This document shows, in pieces, positions 17,907-26,786 of a DNA stretch of 64,000 nucleotides (the stretch's first letter is position 1; each line of letters begins with the position of its first letter). Below the pieces are notes generated by a model, which worked only from the letters and a program-made list of their open reading frames with translations, searched no databases and was not told where the DNA came from. The stretch spans positions 186,001 through 250,000 of the forward strand of contig NZ_BAAAFH010000003.1 of the NCBI RefSeq assembly GCF_039523435.1, given 5' to 3'. The translations under genes and the position numbers were made by a program. The DNA comes from Wandonia haliotis. GTDB taxonomy: Bacteria > Bacteroidota > Bacteroidia > Flavobacteriales_D > Crocinitomicaceae.

Positions 17907-18541
17907 TGGCAGATAAGATAAAGATAGTGAATGCGTATGATGGTGGACAAAATGCTGAATTTGTCACCCAGATTAACCCGGCGTCTGTAAAAATAGGTAA
18001 GAAAATTTCCTATGAAAAAATTCAGGCGATGGGAAGGGAAGAGCATCTTGCCCGCTACAAACATCATGAGCCATCTTCACTCTCTTTTGATATATACATG
18101 GATGATACAGGTGTCGTTCCCGACAACAAAATGTCTATTCAGGAACGAATAGACCAAATGGAGGAAGCGATATACAAAAAGAAGAAAGATTTGGGAGAGC
18201 CTGGCTATGTTATACTGGTTTGGGGAACCATTATCTTTCATGGGCGAGCAGAATCAATAGACATTGATTACACGCTTTTTGCTCCGGACGGGACTCCGCT
18301 AAGAGTAAAGATATCTCTTTCGTTTGTGGGGTATTTCAAGGAAAGCTCTTTTAAAGGGTCGGTCTCTCAAACAGCTAATGTGGTTACTTTCCAGTCGGGA
18401 GATACATTGGCGGCTAGTTGTGCTAAAATATACGGAGATGCATCGTATTGTGTAGAAGTAGCTGCTCAGAACGGAATGGATAGCATCCGCAATACTCCAC
18501 CGGGGACTACTGTACAGTTTCCCCCGGTATCACGAAACTAA
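17906..18541 (+). CDS. LysM-containing baseplate/tube-associated protein (Afp7-like)
   Basis: This 211-residue protein has an N-terminal domain of the CIS tube/gp54 type (FVTQINPASVKIGKKISYE, then YKHHEPSSLSFDIYMDDTG) and a degenerate C-terminal LysM (VVTFQSGDTLAASCAKIYGD). Proteins like this bridge the tube initiator and the central spike. The position between the tube genes and the spike gene agrees. Confidence 0.85.
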   Translation: MADKIKIVNAYDGGQNAEFVTQINPASVKIGKKISYEKIQAMGREEHLARYKHHEPSSLSFDIYMDDTGVVPDNKMSIQERIDQMEEAIYKKKKDLGEPGYVILVWGTIIFHGRAESIDIDYTLFAPDGTPLRVKISLSFVGYFKESSFKGSVSQTANVVTFQSGDTLAASCAKIYGDASYCVEVAAQNGMDSIRNTPPGTTVQFPPVSRN

Positions 18542-18548
18542 ATAACTT

Positions 18549-20381
18549 ATGGAAGAGAGTACAAGCTATACGGCCCTGTCAGTTTATGATGATCAACCGG
18601 AAGAAGGTGCTCTTTCTATTAAAATATACATCAACGGTAAAGAGCTGGACACCAAATATGGGTTGGTTTCAGCCTGGATTCGGAAAGAGGTAAATAAAAT
18701 TGGTAAAGCAGAACTGAATTTTAAGGCCTGGAGTGAAATCGAGGCAGAAGAGAGTTCGGATAGCGAAAGCAAAGAGTTTACGCCAGGTAATTCTATTCGT
18801 ATCGAAGCCGGATATATGAGTACAACCAGTGAAGAAGCAGTCTTTGAGGGGATCATTATCTCACAGAATCTGGAGATTGATCAACAGGAAGACGCAATGC
18901 TGAAAGTGGAATGCAGGGACTATATGTACCTGTCTACTCTTGTGCCTAAAACCAATGTATTTACAGAGGTTGATGATAAAAAAATCGCGAATACAATTAT
19001 TGGAAACTACAGCCCAATCGAAGGGTCGGTGACAGGAGCAGACACCAAGCACAATGAGATTACCCAGTATAACACGACCGATTGGGATTTTCTAATTGAA
19101 CGGATTAGAGACAATGGTCTGTGTATCATCACTGAAGGAAAGAAAATGACGATAGACAAACCGGTACTTTCTGGAAGTCCTGTTTTCAAGTTTACTTTCG
19201 GAGATAACATTGTGAGTGTTAAAGGAAAAATGCAGGCTTCCCAACAGCTTTCCAAGGTTCAGGTATTGGCATGGAACAGTAAGGAGCAAAAACTCATGCG
19301 GGTAGTTGCCGACAAAGCCTCGGAAAATGACCAGGGAGATTTATCGCCTTCAGATCTGGCCAAAGAAATGGGAGATCAGGAGCTGACCCTTCAGACCAGT
19401 GAATATACGGATGATGCAAGCCTGAAAAAGTGGGCAGAAGCGAAACTGCAGGAAACCAACCTGAAAAGGATACAGGGAGATGTTGTTTGCAAAGGAACAG
19501 CAAAAATAACGGTTGGTTCGGTCGTCGAAGTCGAAAAAGTGGGCAGACATTTTGATGGGACAGCCTATTGTGGAGCGGTAGAGCACGAAATGAAAGACGG
19601 TGGGTGGCTTACCACTGCTTGTATGGGATATCCGGATGATGGTTCATCGGCAACAGGGAGCTCCGGAAAAGCGAAAAACAAACAGGACAAAACCTCTGCT
19701 ATAAAGGGGCTACAAATAGGGAAAGTCGTACAGATTGATAAAGATCCGTCAAAAGAATACAACATCCAGGTTGAAGTTCCCCTGTTTGAGAGTGAAGACC
19801 CGAATAAAGTTTGGGCAAGACTGAGTACTTTCTGGGCAAGTGATCAATACGGAGCATTCTTTTTACCGGATGTCGGAGATGAGGTTATTCTGGGCTTTTT
19901 AGATGATGACCCCAATAAGCCTGTGATTTTAGGGAGTATGTATAGTAGTAAACTTCCCCCTGCAAATACACCGGACCAGAAAAACAATATTCGGAGTATC
20001 GTAACCAAATCGCAGATGAAACTGGAGTTTGAGGAAGAGAAAAAGAGTATAACACTTATCACTCCGGGAAAGAATAGCATTGAAATCAGCGATGATGGTA
20101 AAAGTATAAAGCTAACGGATCAGAATAGTAACAAAATTGAAATGACAGATAGCGGAATTGTTATCGAGTCAGCAAAAGGGATCACGCTCAAGGCCAAAAC
20201 AGATGTAACCATTGATGCAGGAACAAGTGTTGATATAAAAGGCAAGTCAGCAGTTAACTTAAAAGGGGCCAACATAGAAGCGAAAGCAGACATTGCTTTT
20301 ACAGGAAAGGGAAGCGCATCGGCAGAATTATCCGCAGGTGGGCAAACTGTCGTAAAAGGAGCAATGGTCATGATTAATTAA
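18549..20381 (+). CDS. VgrG-like central spike (Afp8-like)
   Basis: A 610-residue protein with three parts: gp27-like N-terminal domains (about 1-385; GNSIRIEAGY, WDFLIERIRDNGL), a gp5-type OB fold (about 395-475; YNIQVEVPLF, FLPDVGDEVILGF, VILGSMYSS) and a C-terminal beta-helix (about 490-610) with the regular alternation SIEISDDGKSIKLTDQNSNK and ITLKAKTDVTIDAGTSVDIK. It forms the trimeric hub and puncturing needle. No extra effector domain is attached. The PAAR tip gene follows directly. Confidence 0.92.
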   Translation: MEESTSYTALSVYDDQPEEGALSIKIYINGKELDTKYGLVSAWIRKEVNKIGKAELNFKAWSEIEAEESSDSESKEFTPGNSIRIEAGYMSTTSEEAVFEGIIISQNLEIDQQEDAMLKVECRDYMYLSTLVPKTNVFTEVDDKKIANTIIGNYSPIEGSVTGADTKHNEITQYNTTDWDFLIERIRDNGLCIITEGKKMTIDKPVLSGSPVFKFTFGDNIVSVKGKMQASQQLSKVQVLAWNSKEQKLMRVVADKASENDQGDLSPSDLAKEMGDQELTLQTSEYTDDASLKKWAEAKLQETNLKRIQGDVVCKGTAKITVGSVVEVEKVGRHFDGTAYCGAVEHEMKDGGWLTTACMGYPDDGSSATGSSGKAKNKQDKTSAIKGLQIGKVVQIDKDPSKEYNIQVEVPLFESEDPNKVWARLSTFWASDQYGAFFLPDVGDEVILGFLDDDPNKPVILGSMYSSKLPPANTPDQKNNIRSIVTKSQMKLEFEEEKKSITLITPGKNSIEISDDGKSIKLTDQNSNKIEMTDSGIVIESAKGITLKAKTDVTIDAGTSVDIKGKSAVNLKGANIEAKADIAFTGKGSASAELSAGGQTVVKGAMVMIN

Positions 20382-20398
20382 TAAAGTGAGAATAAATA

Positions 20399-20698
20399 AT
20401 GCAACCGGCAGCTAGAATAACAGATATGCACGTATGCCCGATGGTAACACCGGGTCTCCCTCCGATACCCCATGTCGGAGGTCCGGTTTCGGGACCGGGA
20501 GTTCCGACAGTGCTGATTGGTAAACTGCCTGCGGCAGTCATGGGAGACATGTGCGTTTGTGTTGGTCCTCCTGACAGTATAGTAAAAGGTTCGGCGACTG
20601 TAATGATTGGTGGTAAACCAGCAGCAAGAATGGGAGACACATGTGCCCATGGAGGAACCATAGCACTTGGTTGTATGACGGTAATGATAGGAGGATAA
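20399..20698 (+). CDS. PAAR-repeat spike tip
   Basis: A 99-residue glycine/proline-rich protein with repeated PAAR-type motifs (PAARITDMHVCPM, PAAVMGDMCVC, PAARMGDTCAHGG). It should sharpen the tip of the spike. The cysteine and histidine residues fit metal binding at the apex. It has no toxin extension. The next gene starts directly after its stop codon. Confidence 0.93.
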   Translation: MQPAARITDMHVCPMVTPGLPPIPHVGGPVSGPGVPTVLIGKLPAAVMGDMCVCVGPPDSIVKGSATVMIGGKPAARMGDTCAHGGTIALGCMTVMIGG

Positions 20699-21097
20699 AT
20701 GAAAGACAAAGAATTTTTAGGTATAGGCTGGGAGTTTCCTCCCTCCTTTGATAACCTGGGAATACAGTTGTCGGAGAGAGAGGAAGATATTAAGGAAAGT
20801 CTTCGGATTTTACTTACTACTACTAAAGGAGAGCGGGTTTTTCGCCCTGAATACGGATGTAATATCCGTAGATGGGTTTTTTCTAAGATGAACCGTTCTG
20901 AAAAGACACTGATTATTGATACGATAAAACAGGCGATCACGAAAGGGGAACCAAGAGTAACAGTAACCAACATTGATATAGAGATAAGAGAAGAACAGGA
21001 CGGCATTTTGTGGATACAGATAGAATATCTGATTAATGCTACAAACAGCCCGGATAATATGGTCTTTCCCTTTTATTTCAGAGAGGGAGAGGGCTAA
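20699..21097 (+). CDS. Baseplate wedge protein (gp25/GPW-like)
   Basis: A 132-residue protein with the gp25 signature: REEDIKESLRILLTTTKGER, FRPEYGCNIRRWVF and LWIQIEYLINAT. It seeds sheath polymerisation on the baseplate. It starts immediately after the PAAR stop codon and is followed after 11 bases by the large baseplate J-like gene. Confidence 0.92.
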   Translation: MKDKEFLGIGWEFPPSFDNLGIQLSEREEDIKESLRILLTTTKGERVFRPEYGCNIRRWVFSKMNRSEKTLIIDTIKQAITKGEPRVTVTNIDIEIREEQDGILWIQIEYLINATNSPDNMVFPFYFREGEG

Positions 21098-21108
21098 AAA
21101 AGACGATA

Positions 21109-24100
21109 ATGTGGGATAACGACGGATTGAGTAATGATAACAGGCGGAGGCGTGTTTCATCGCTTCGGTATCCGGACTTGTTGGATAACAAGCTCGGCGA
21201 ACTGTTACGTCAATCTGTTTCGATAGCTTCTTTCCTTAAATTTCACCCGACTACCAGTAATTCCGGGATACAACCACAAGGACATTTTGATCAACTTCTG
21301 ACCCGTCTTATAGGAGAAAAAGTAGATAAAAATCTTGAAAAAAGAATAAAAAAGGGGGAAATGGAACCCTCTTTGGCAGTGCTTCTCAATTTTTTGGAGA
21401 ACCTTTCGGCGACGACGGAAAAATTCAATACACGTTGGGAAGAGTACCCGGCCTGGTATCTTGAAAAAGTGTTAAAAGTAAAACCTCTCCCGGCTGTGGG
21501 AGATAAGGTATGGGTTACGTTTAACGGCTCAGGAGAAGAATCGTTTACAATTCCCAAAAACACAAGGTTCAAGGTTAATAAAGAAGAGAACAAAACAGCC
21601 TATTATGAACTGGTAGAAGACACTACGGTTCATGCAATTCGAATCAAAGAATTATACCTTTTAGAAGTAAACAAAAAAAAAGAAAACAAGGAAAAACCTT
21701 ATCCGGTGACATCTCTTTCTTTGACAGAACTTGGATTACAGGATGCTGTCGTAACAACTAAGCAAAGAAAGATGTGTCGATCAGGAATACGGATAAATTC
21801 TCCGGTATTGTTGCTTCGTGAGGGAAGCAGAGCCGTGACAACCACGTTTATTCCCAGAAATTCCGGATGGAAAGAAGAATTGAAAATAACCTCTTTTAAT
21901 GCTGTTTTTCAACTTACAATCAGCACAGAAGAAGGCTGGGAGGAAATAGAAACCTATACAGTAACCGAAAAAGAAGGAAAACTAATTGTTGATTTTCGGT
22001 TGCCGGATTTTTTTCCGTCTACAGCACCCTGTACGTACGAAGTACATCAGTTTGAATCCACTTACCCGGCAATCAATTTTTATATCAATTACGATGCGGT
22101 TGACAGTCAGCAATCCTCCCTGGAAAAATTTCTTCTGAATCAGGTTCATATAAAGACGAAAGTTGAAGCTGTAAGCAATATACAGGTGTATAATGAATTA
22201 GGTAAAATTGATAATTCAAAACCCTTTTCACCTTTTGGAATAGCATCAGAAAAAGGAGCCTGGTTTACTATTGGTAATTATGAGATGAATGTGAAAGACA
22301 CAAAAAGTCTTCACATCAACTTTTTTTGGGAAAAACTTCCTGAACATCCTATGGGAATGGAAGGGTATTATGACGGATACGGAGAAAACATCACGAATGA
22401 TTCATTCGAAATATCTGTAAGATACCTTTCTGATTTTCAATGGAGAAAAGTAAGAGGAGAATACGAATTCCCTCTTTTTTCTTCGGAAAAAGAAAGTAAA
22501 AAACTGATAAACTGGAGTTGTATTGGTCCTATTGATGTTGAAAAAATGCCCGTTATTGGTCAGGAGGAGGAAGAATATGAATATTCGCTCCAATCCCGGC
22601 ACGGCTTTCTGAACTTTACACTTACCCGACCGGATATGGGGTTTGGAGAAACGGTTCATCGGCGCGTATTCGCAGAACAAATGATGAAAAACAGCAGGAG
22701 GAAACAAAAATACCCTTCTGTACTTCCTCCTTTGCAACCTAAACTGAAAAGAATTACGCTAGATTATGAAGCGGAAGATAGTATTGACATTCGGATCGGA
22801 ACCGGAAAAGGAGTGAGTATGATTCAACCCATTGTTCCGTTGGATAATGTGGTATCCCGAAAAAACTATCAACAGGAGACCATTTCTTTTGTACCTGATC
22901 AGGAAGACCGGAACCTCCTACTCGCACTCGAGAATATTCGTCCCGGAATGTTAGTGAATTTGTTTTTTGAAGTAGCTCCCAGAGAATATAAAGACTTACG
23001 CAATAATTCATTACACCTTCAGCGGCAGGAGCTGAAACAGATCAGAATGTATATTGGTAATCCCGGAAACTGGCAAAAAATGCCACTTTCGTTTATTTGC
23101 AAAGATGAGACAATTGCCTTATTGATCAGTGGAAGGATTCAGTTGCAATTTCCTGAAGTGCTGTCTGAGCATCTGTATGATGACAGGGGGTTATTATGGT
23201 TGAAAATTAGCTATGACAATGTAAAAGATGTGATTTTCCCGGATTTAAAAGCTGTTTTTGTAAATGCAGCCAGATTGGAAATGTCGTTGCCGGAGGATCC
23301 GGCAGACTGGACGGAGATCAACAGCGGGAGTGGTGAACTTTCGGAAGACACACTTATTCCGGAACTGGGAGGAATTACTGGAATTTCACCTTTTTATGGA
23401 GGACGGACACAGGAAGATGCGGACGAAATGCTGATGAGAATTTCGGAGTACACTACCCATAAGGGACGAGCAGTCACTCCAAGAGATTACGAACGACTTA
23501 TTCTTCAGGAATTTCCCGAAGTAGCCAAAGTAAAATGCATTGTTAACAAGGGTGGAAAAAGAGATAAAAGTATTCACCTTGTAGTGCTCCCCAAAAACAC
23601 AGGGGTTTTTGGTAATCCTTTACGACCGTTGACACCACCGCATTTACTCTTTTATATTGAAAAATACGTTCGGGGAATTTCGTCTTCCTATGTACAGAGA
23701 ATCAACGTGATTAATCCGGTTTACGAAGAAGTAATCATTCGTTGCAGAATTGAACCGGTAGGATACTTTTCGGTGAAACGAAGAAAGCAACTCACAGAAA
23801 GGATAAACCAATTCATTGCTCCCTGGCGCTATACCGGGGAGCTTCCGGCTTTTGGTTATGTGATTGATCTTGAGAAAATGTACCATGCGATTCATGAAGA
23901 ATTCGGTTCGGAAATAGAGATTTCCGAGTTTTCGGCAATTCGTATTGAGAAGGAAAAAGAGAGTTTCGTTTTACACGACTTTTTGTATAAAAAACCCGGA
24001 GAAGGTGATTCTGAAACCATAATTTATCCCACTGAGGCACATAGTGTTTTTATTCCTGCCAACGATCACATTTTCTACAGGAAAGGAGAAGAAATTCCGG

Positions 24101-24162
24101 ACATATTCGGGATTCATGAAATGAAAATTGGGGAGAGTTTTATCGTCCAAAAAAAGAAATAA
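21109..24162 (+). CDS. Large baseplate wedge protein (baseplate J/gp6-like, Afp11-like)
   Basis: A 1017-residue protein. The C-terminal third carries the baseplate J region: GGRTQEDADEMLMRISEYTT, HKGRAVTPRDYERLILQEFP and VIIRCRIEPVGYFSVKRRKQ. The N-terminal part (NKLGELLRQSVSIASFL; WYLEKVLKV) is family specific. It forms the wedge arms that surround the spike. It lies in the conserved gp25-J order. Confidence 0.88.
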   Translation: MWDNDGLSNDNRRRRVSSLRYPDLLDNKLGELLRQSVSIASFLKFHPTTSNSGIQPQGHFDQLLTRLIGEKVDKNLEKRIKKGEMEPSLAVLLNFLENLSATTEKFNTRWEEYPAWYLEKVLKVKPLPAVGDKVWVTFNGSGEESFTIPKNTRFKVNKEENKTAYYELVEDTTVHAIRIKELYLLEVNKKKENKEKPYPVTSLSLTELGLQDAVVTTKQRKMCRSGIRINSPVLLLREGSRAVTTTFIPRNSGWKEELKITSFNAVFQLTISTEEGWEEIETYTVTEKEGKLIVDFRLPDFFPSTAPCTYEVHQFESTYPAINFYINYDAVDSQQSSLEKFLLNQVHIKTKVEAVSNIQVYNELGKIDNSKPFSPFGIASEKGAWFTIGNYEMNVKDTKSLHINFFWEKLPEHPMGMEGYYDGYGENITNDSFEISVRYLSDFQWRKVRGEYEFPLFSSEKESKKLINWSCIGPIDVEKMPVIGQEEEEYEYSLQSRHGFLNFTLTRPDMGFGETVHRRVFAEQMMKNSRRKQKYPSVLPPLQPKLKRITLDYEAEDSIDIRIGTGKGVSMIQPIVPLDNVVSRKNYQQETISFVPDQEDRNLLLALENIRPGMLVNLFFEVAPREYKDLRNNSLHLQRQELKQIRMYIGNPGNWQKMPLSFICKDETIALLISGRIQLQFPEVLSEHLYDDRGLLWLKISYDNVKDVIFPDLKAVFVNAARLEMSLPEDPADWTEINSGSGELSEDTLIPELGGITGISPFYGGRTQEDADEMLMRISEYTTHKGRAVTPRDYERLILQEFPEVAKVKCIVNKGGKRDKSIHLVVLPKNTGVFGNPLRPLTPPHLLFYIEKYVRGISSSYVQRINVINPVYEEVIIRCRIEPVGYFSVKRRKQLTERINQFIAPWRYTGELPAFGYVIDLEKMYHAIHEEFGSEIEISEFSAIRIEKEKESFVLHDFLYKKPGEGDSETIIYPTEAHSVFIPANDHIFYRKGEEIPDIFGIHEMKIGESFIVQKKK

Positions 24163-24163
24163 T

Positions 24164-24904
24164 ATGGCAATACGAAGCAGACAAATATTGAAAGATTTTT
24201 TTAGTGATGGAAAACGACCTTCACAGGAAGAGTTCAGAGATTTAATTGATTCGGCAGTCAACATTCTTGATGATGGCTACTCGAAAGATGCAAAAGACGG
24301 ATTAAAGCTCGCACCCAAAAACGATAGTAATACCTTACTGTCAATGTGCACAAAGTCAGGAGCACCACCTTCCTGGATATTTACAATTAATGATGCGGAA
24401 GACCTGCTCATTGAGCGGAACACTCAGGGACATACACATGATGATTCAGAAGGAGATAGAGAACCTTCCATTCTGCTGAATGCTCCAAAAACAACAGTCA
24501 TAGGAGATATTGAAATCAGAGGAATAAAAAAAGGAACTTCCGTTACACCCGAATTTGCACCGGTGGCAGATGGAAAATGGCATGATATTACAGGAGACCT
24601 GTATGGAATGTATGCGATGGAAATCATGGCCTCCGTTTGCGGAAAAAAAGGATCGGGGGAGTATGCTGTTTTAATGGCCTGGGCAACCAATTGCTATGGA
24701 AGCCATAACCGAATCCGTCGACTTCAATCACATTTTGGTTTTTTCGGACATAAACTAAAGTTGAGATGGAAGAAAGGAAAAAATCAGGCTTGTCGCCTAC
24801 AGATAAAAACCCGATTGAGATACAAAGCCGGACAGGCACAGCCAATAGATTGTCACATCACATACCTGCATAAGTATGAACGAACTGCATCTGAAAAAGC
24901 GTAA
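24164..24904 (+). CDS. Short fibre / receptor-binding candidate
   Basis: The start chosen is the ATG two bases after the baseplate J stop (246 residues). The N-terminus SRQILKDFFSDGKRPSQEEF resembles the attachment segment of fibre-like proteins found in Bacteroidota eCIS loci, followed by a flexible region and a C-terminal beta-rich domain (WHDITGDLYGMYAMEIMASV; RLQIKTRLRYK; IDCHITYLHKYE). No other long fibre gene is present in the cluster, so this is the best candidate for target recognition. It overlaps the next gene by 29 bases. The assignment is by position and general shape only. Confidence 0.55.
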   Translation: MAIRSRQILKDFFSDGKRPSQEEFRDLIDSAVNILDDGYSKDAKDGLKLAPKNDSNTLLSMCTKSGAPPSWIFTINDAEDLLIERNTQGHTHDDSEGDREPSILLNAPKTTVIGDIEIRGIKKGTSVTPEFAPVADGKWHDITGDLYGMYAMEIMASVCGKKGSGEYAVLMAWATNCYGSHNRIRRLQSHFGFFGHKLKLRWKKGKNQACRLQIKTRLRYKAGQAQPIDCHITYLHKYERTASEKA

Positions 24905-26786
24905 GAAGGACGAAAACTATTATAGTGAACTCCAGGAAAGAACCCGGTTGCGACTGGCGGAACTTAGTGGAAAGGTATGGACGGACTTTAATGTACATGA
25001 TCCGGGAGTTACCATTTCCGACTACCTGAATTACGCTTTGTATGATCTGGACTATCGTTTACAATTTCCTTTTGAGTCGTATCTCTTCTCATCCGATCAG
25101 GACAAAGATTTCACCCAAAAAGGACTTTTTGCACGCGAGGACATATATGTTAGTATATCTCCGGAAACGGGCAGAGAAAAGGTGCGAAAAAGTATCGTTA
25201 CTACTGAAGACTATGAAGAATTGTTTCTGAAAGAACATGCTGACATTCTGTATCAGTGCCGGGTTCGGTTTGATAGGGAGGTTGAAAAATATAAAATAGA
25301 CCTCTTTCCGCGATATGATGGTTTAGATGAGGAAGAGCAGAATGAAATTATCCGCACAGTAAAAAGAACCTACCACAAGAACAGAAATATCGGTGAAAAC
25401 ATATACAGTATTTGTGTACGGGATAAACAGGACGGAAAACTACACAAAGGATACAGACGGAAATCTTCTTACGAGTTTCCGGAATTTGCGAATGAAGAGA
25501 CCGTTGAGAATAAAATAAAACCGTTTTCGGCTAATTACCACACCATTCAGAATGATTTTCCGGAGAATTATGGAATAGGAGAAAGAGGGATCCCCGATCA
25601 GGAAAACACGGAATATGTACACAAAGTGTTACAGTTGAAAGCGTACCTCCTGATGTTTGATCAATTGATGGCAGATCAGCTGCAACAAGCGAAGAATGTT
25701 TCTGAATTATTTGACCTTTCGGAAAAGATTCCTGCAACGCGATTACCTGAGGTCTCTATCGTTGACGGCGATCGGATAGTAGATCCTGCTAAAAGACAGC
25801 GGGTTGTTGAAGAAATCCAGGAAAAGATGTTCTATCACACACAGAAGTTTCGCTACCTGAATTTGTTAGATGTCATATACGGAGAAGATACACGCACCTT
25901 GTTTGGAAAGAAAAACATTCCGGAACTGAATAAGAAAAGAGCACTTCTCTTGCAGTCGTTACCTAAAATAAATGAAGCACGATTCCGGTCACTTAACATA
26001 TTTGAACCCAACAGTATTCCGGTTATACAACACCTGATAGAAACCATTGACGGAGATGAAGTGTCTGATCGTCCCGTACACTATGACGGTGTCCGGGTAT
26101 TGACAGACGAAGATTTTTTTGATCGTTATCGTTTTCTCCTGAGCCCCTACAGGGATTACATATCGGAAGAAATAAGCTTTACAGATGTTCCTGACAGAAA
26201 GGTTCTTTACAACAAAGAAAGGTGGTTTGGTATTTTGCGACTACACATGAATCTTGTTTGGTATGGAGTGCTTTTTGAAAGTTTTCTGGTGTACGGAACA
26301 GAAATCGAAAACTACAAAATCATGGAAGCATCCGATGAATATTTGTTGGTTTTCTTTCACCCTGAAAAAAAGATAGGAATCAATATGAGCTTGTTTTTTT
26401 CAGATAGAGAAAGATTGATAGAAATGACCCATCTTTTTCTGGCGTATCTCCGAAAGATAAAAAACGAAGGAAATATGCAATCGTTTTATCTGTTAGAGCA
26501 TATTCTTTTAGATGAGACAGACCCGGAAGAGAACAGCAAAGTTTCTATTGTCATTTCAGAAAATGAACGAACAGAACGAACGGAAATCATGTTGAGAGAG
26601 CGTTTGCCGGCACATTTACAAATCACCCTCTATTACCTGCATCCGGAAGCCCACGAGAATTTTCATCTGATCTACTTTGGATGGAGAAAAGCGTTGGCAG
26701 AGGAAAATAATGCTGATGAAAAAACCTACGCAACTGCCTTGCGGGCATTTTTAACACATGTAAAAGATACAGCAAAAGAAATATGA
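24876..26786 (+). CDS. Second baseplate wedge protein (Afp12-like)
   Basis: A 636-residue protein with the N-terminal motif WTDFNVHDPGVTISDYLNYA, which is related to the WxDYNxHDPGVT start of gp6/J-type wedge proteins. The rest is charged and mostly helical, including a QLKAYLLMFDQLMADQLQQA-like stretch. It very likely pairs with the 1017-residue wedge protein in the baseplate. It overlaps both neighbours (29 bases and 4 bases). Confidence 0.8.
   Translation: MNELHLKKRKKDENYYSELQERTRLRLAELSGKVWTDFNVHDPGVTISDYLNYALYDLDYRLQFPFESYLFSSDQDKDFTQKGLFAREDIYVSISPETGREKVRKSIVTTEDYEELFLKEHADILYQCRVRFDREVEKYKIDLFPRYDGLDEEEQNEIIRTVKRTYHKNRNIGENIYSICVRDKQDGKLHKGYRRKSSYEFPEFANEETVENKIKPFSANYHTIQNDFPENYGIGERGIPDQENTEYVHKVLQLKAYLLMFDQLMADQLQQAKNVSELFDLSEKIPATRLPEVSIVDGDRIVDPAKRQRVVEEIQEKMFYHTQKFRYLNLLDVIYGEDTRTLFGKKNIPELNKKRALLLQSLPKINEARFRSLNIFEPNSIPVIQHLIETIDGDEVSDRPVHYDGVRVLTDEDFFDRYRFLLSPYRDYISEEISFTDVPDRKVLYNKERWFGILRLHMNLVWYGVLFESFLVYGTEIENYKIMEASDEYLLVFFHPEKKIGINMSLFFSDRERLIEMTHLFLAYLRKIKNEGNMQSFYLLEHILLDETDPEENSKVSIVISENERTERTEIMLRERLPAHLQITLYYLHPEAHENFHLIYFGWRKALAEENNADEKTYATALRAFLTHVKDTAKEI

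Noticed and set aside
20374..21006. 210-aa minus-strand ORF opposite PAAR and gp25
   Set aside because: PAAR and gp25 are unmistakable on the plus strand; the opposite frame is open only because of their composition.
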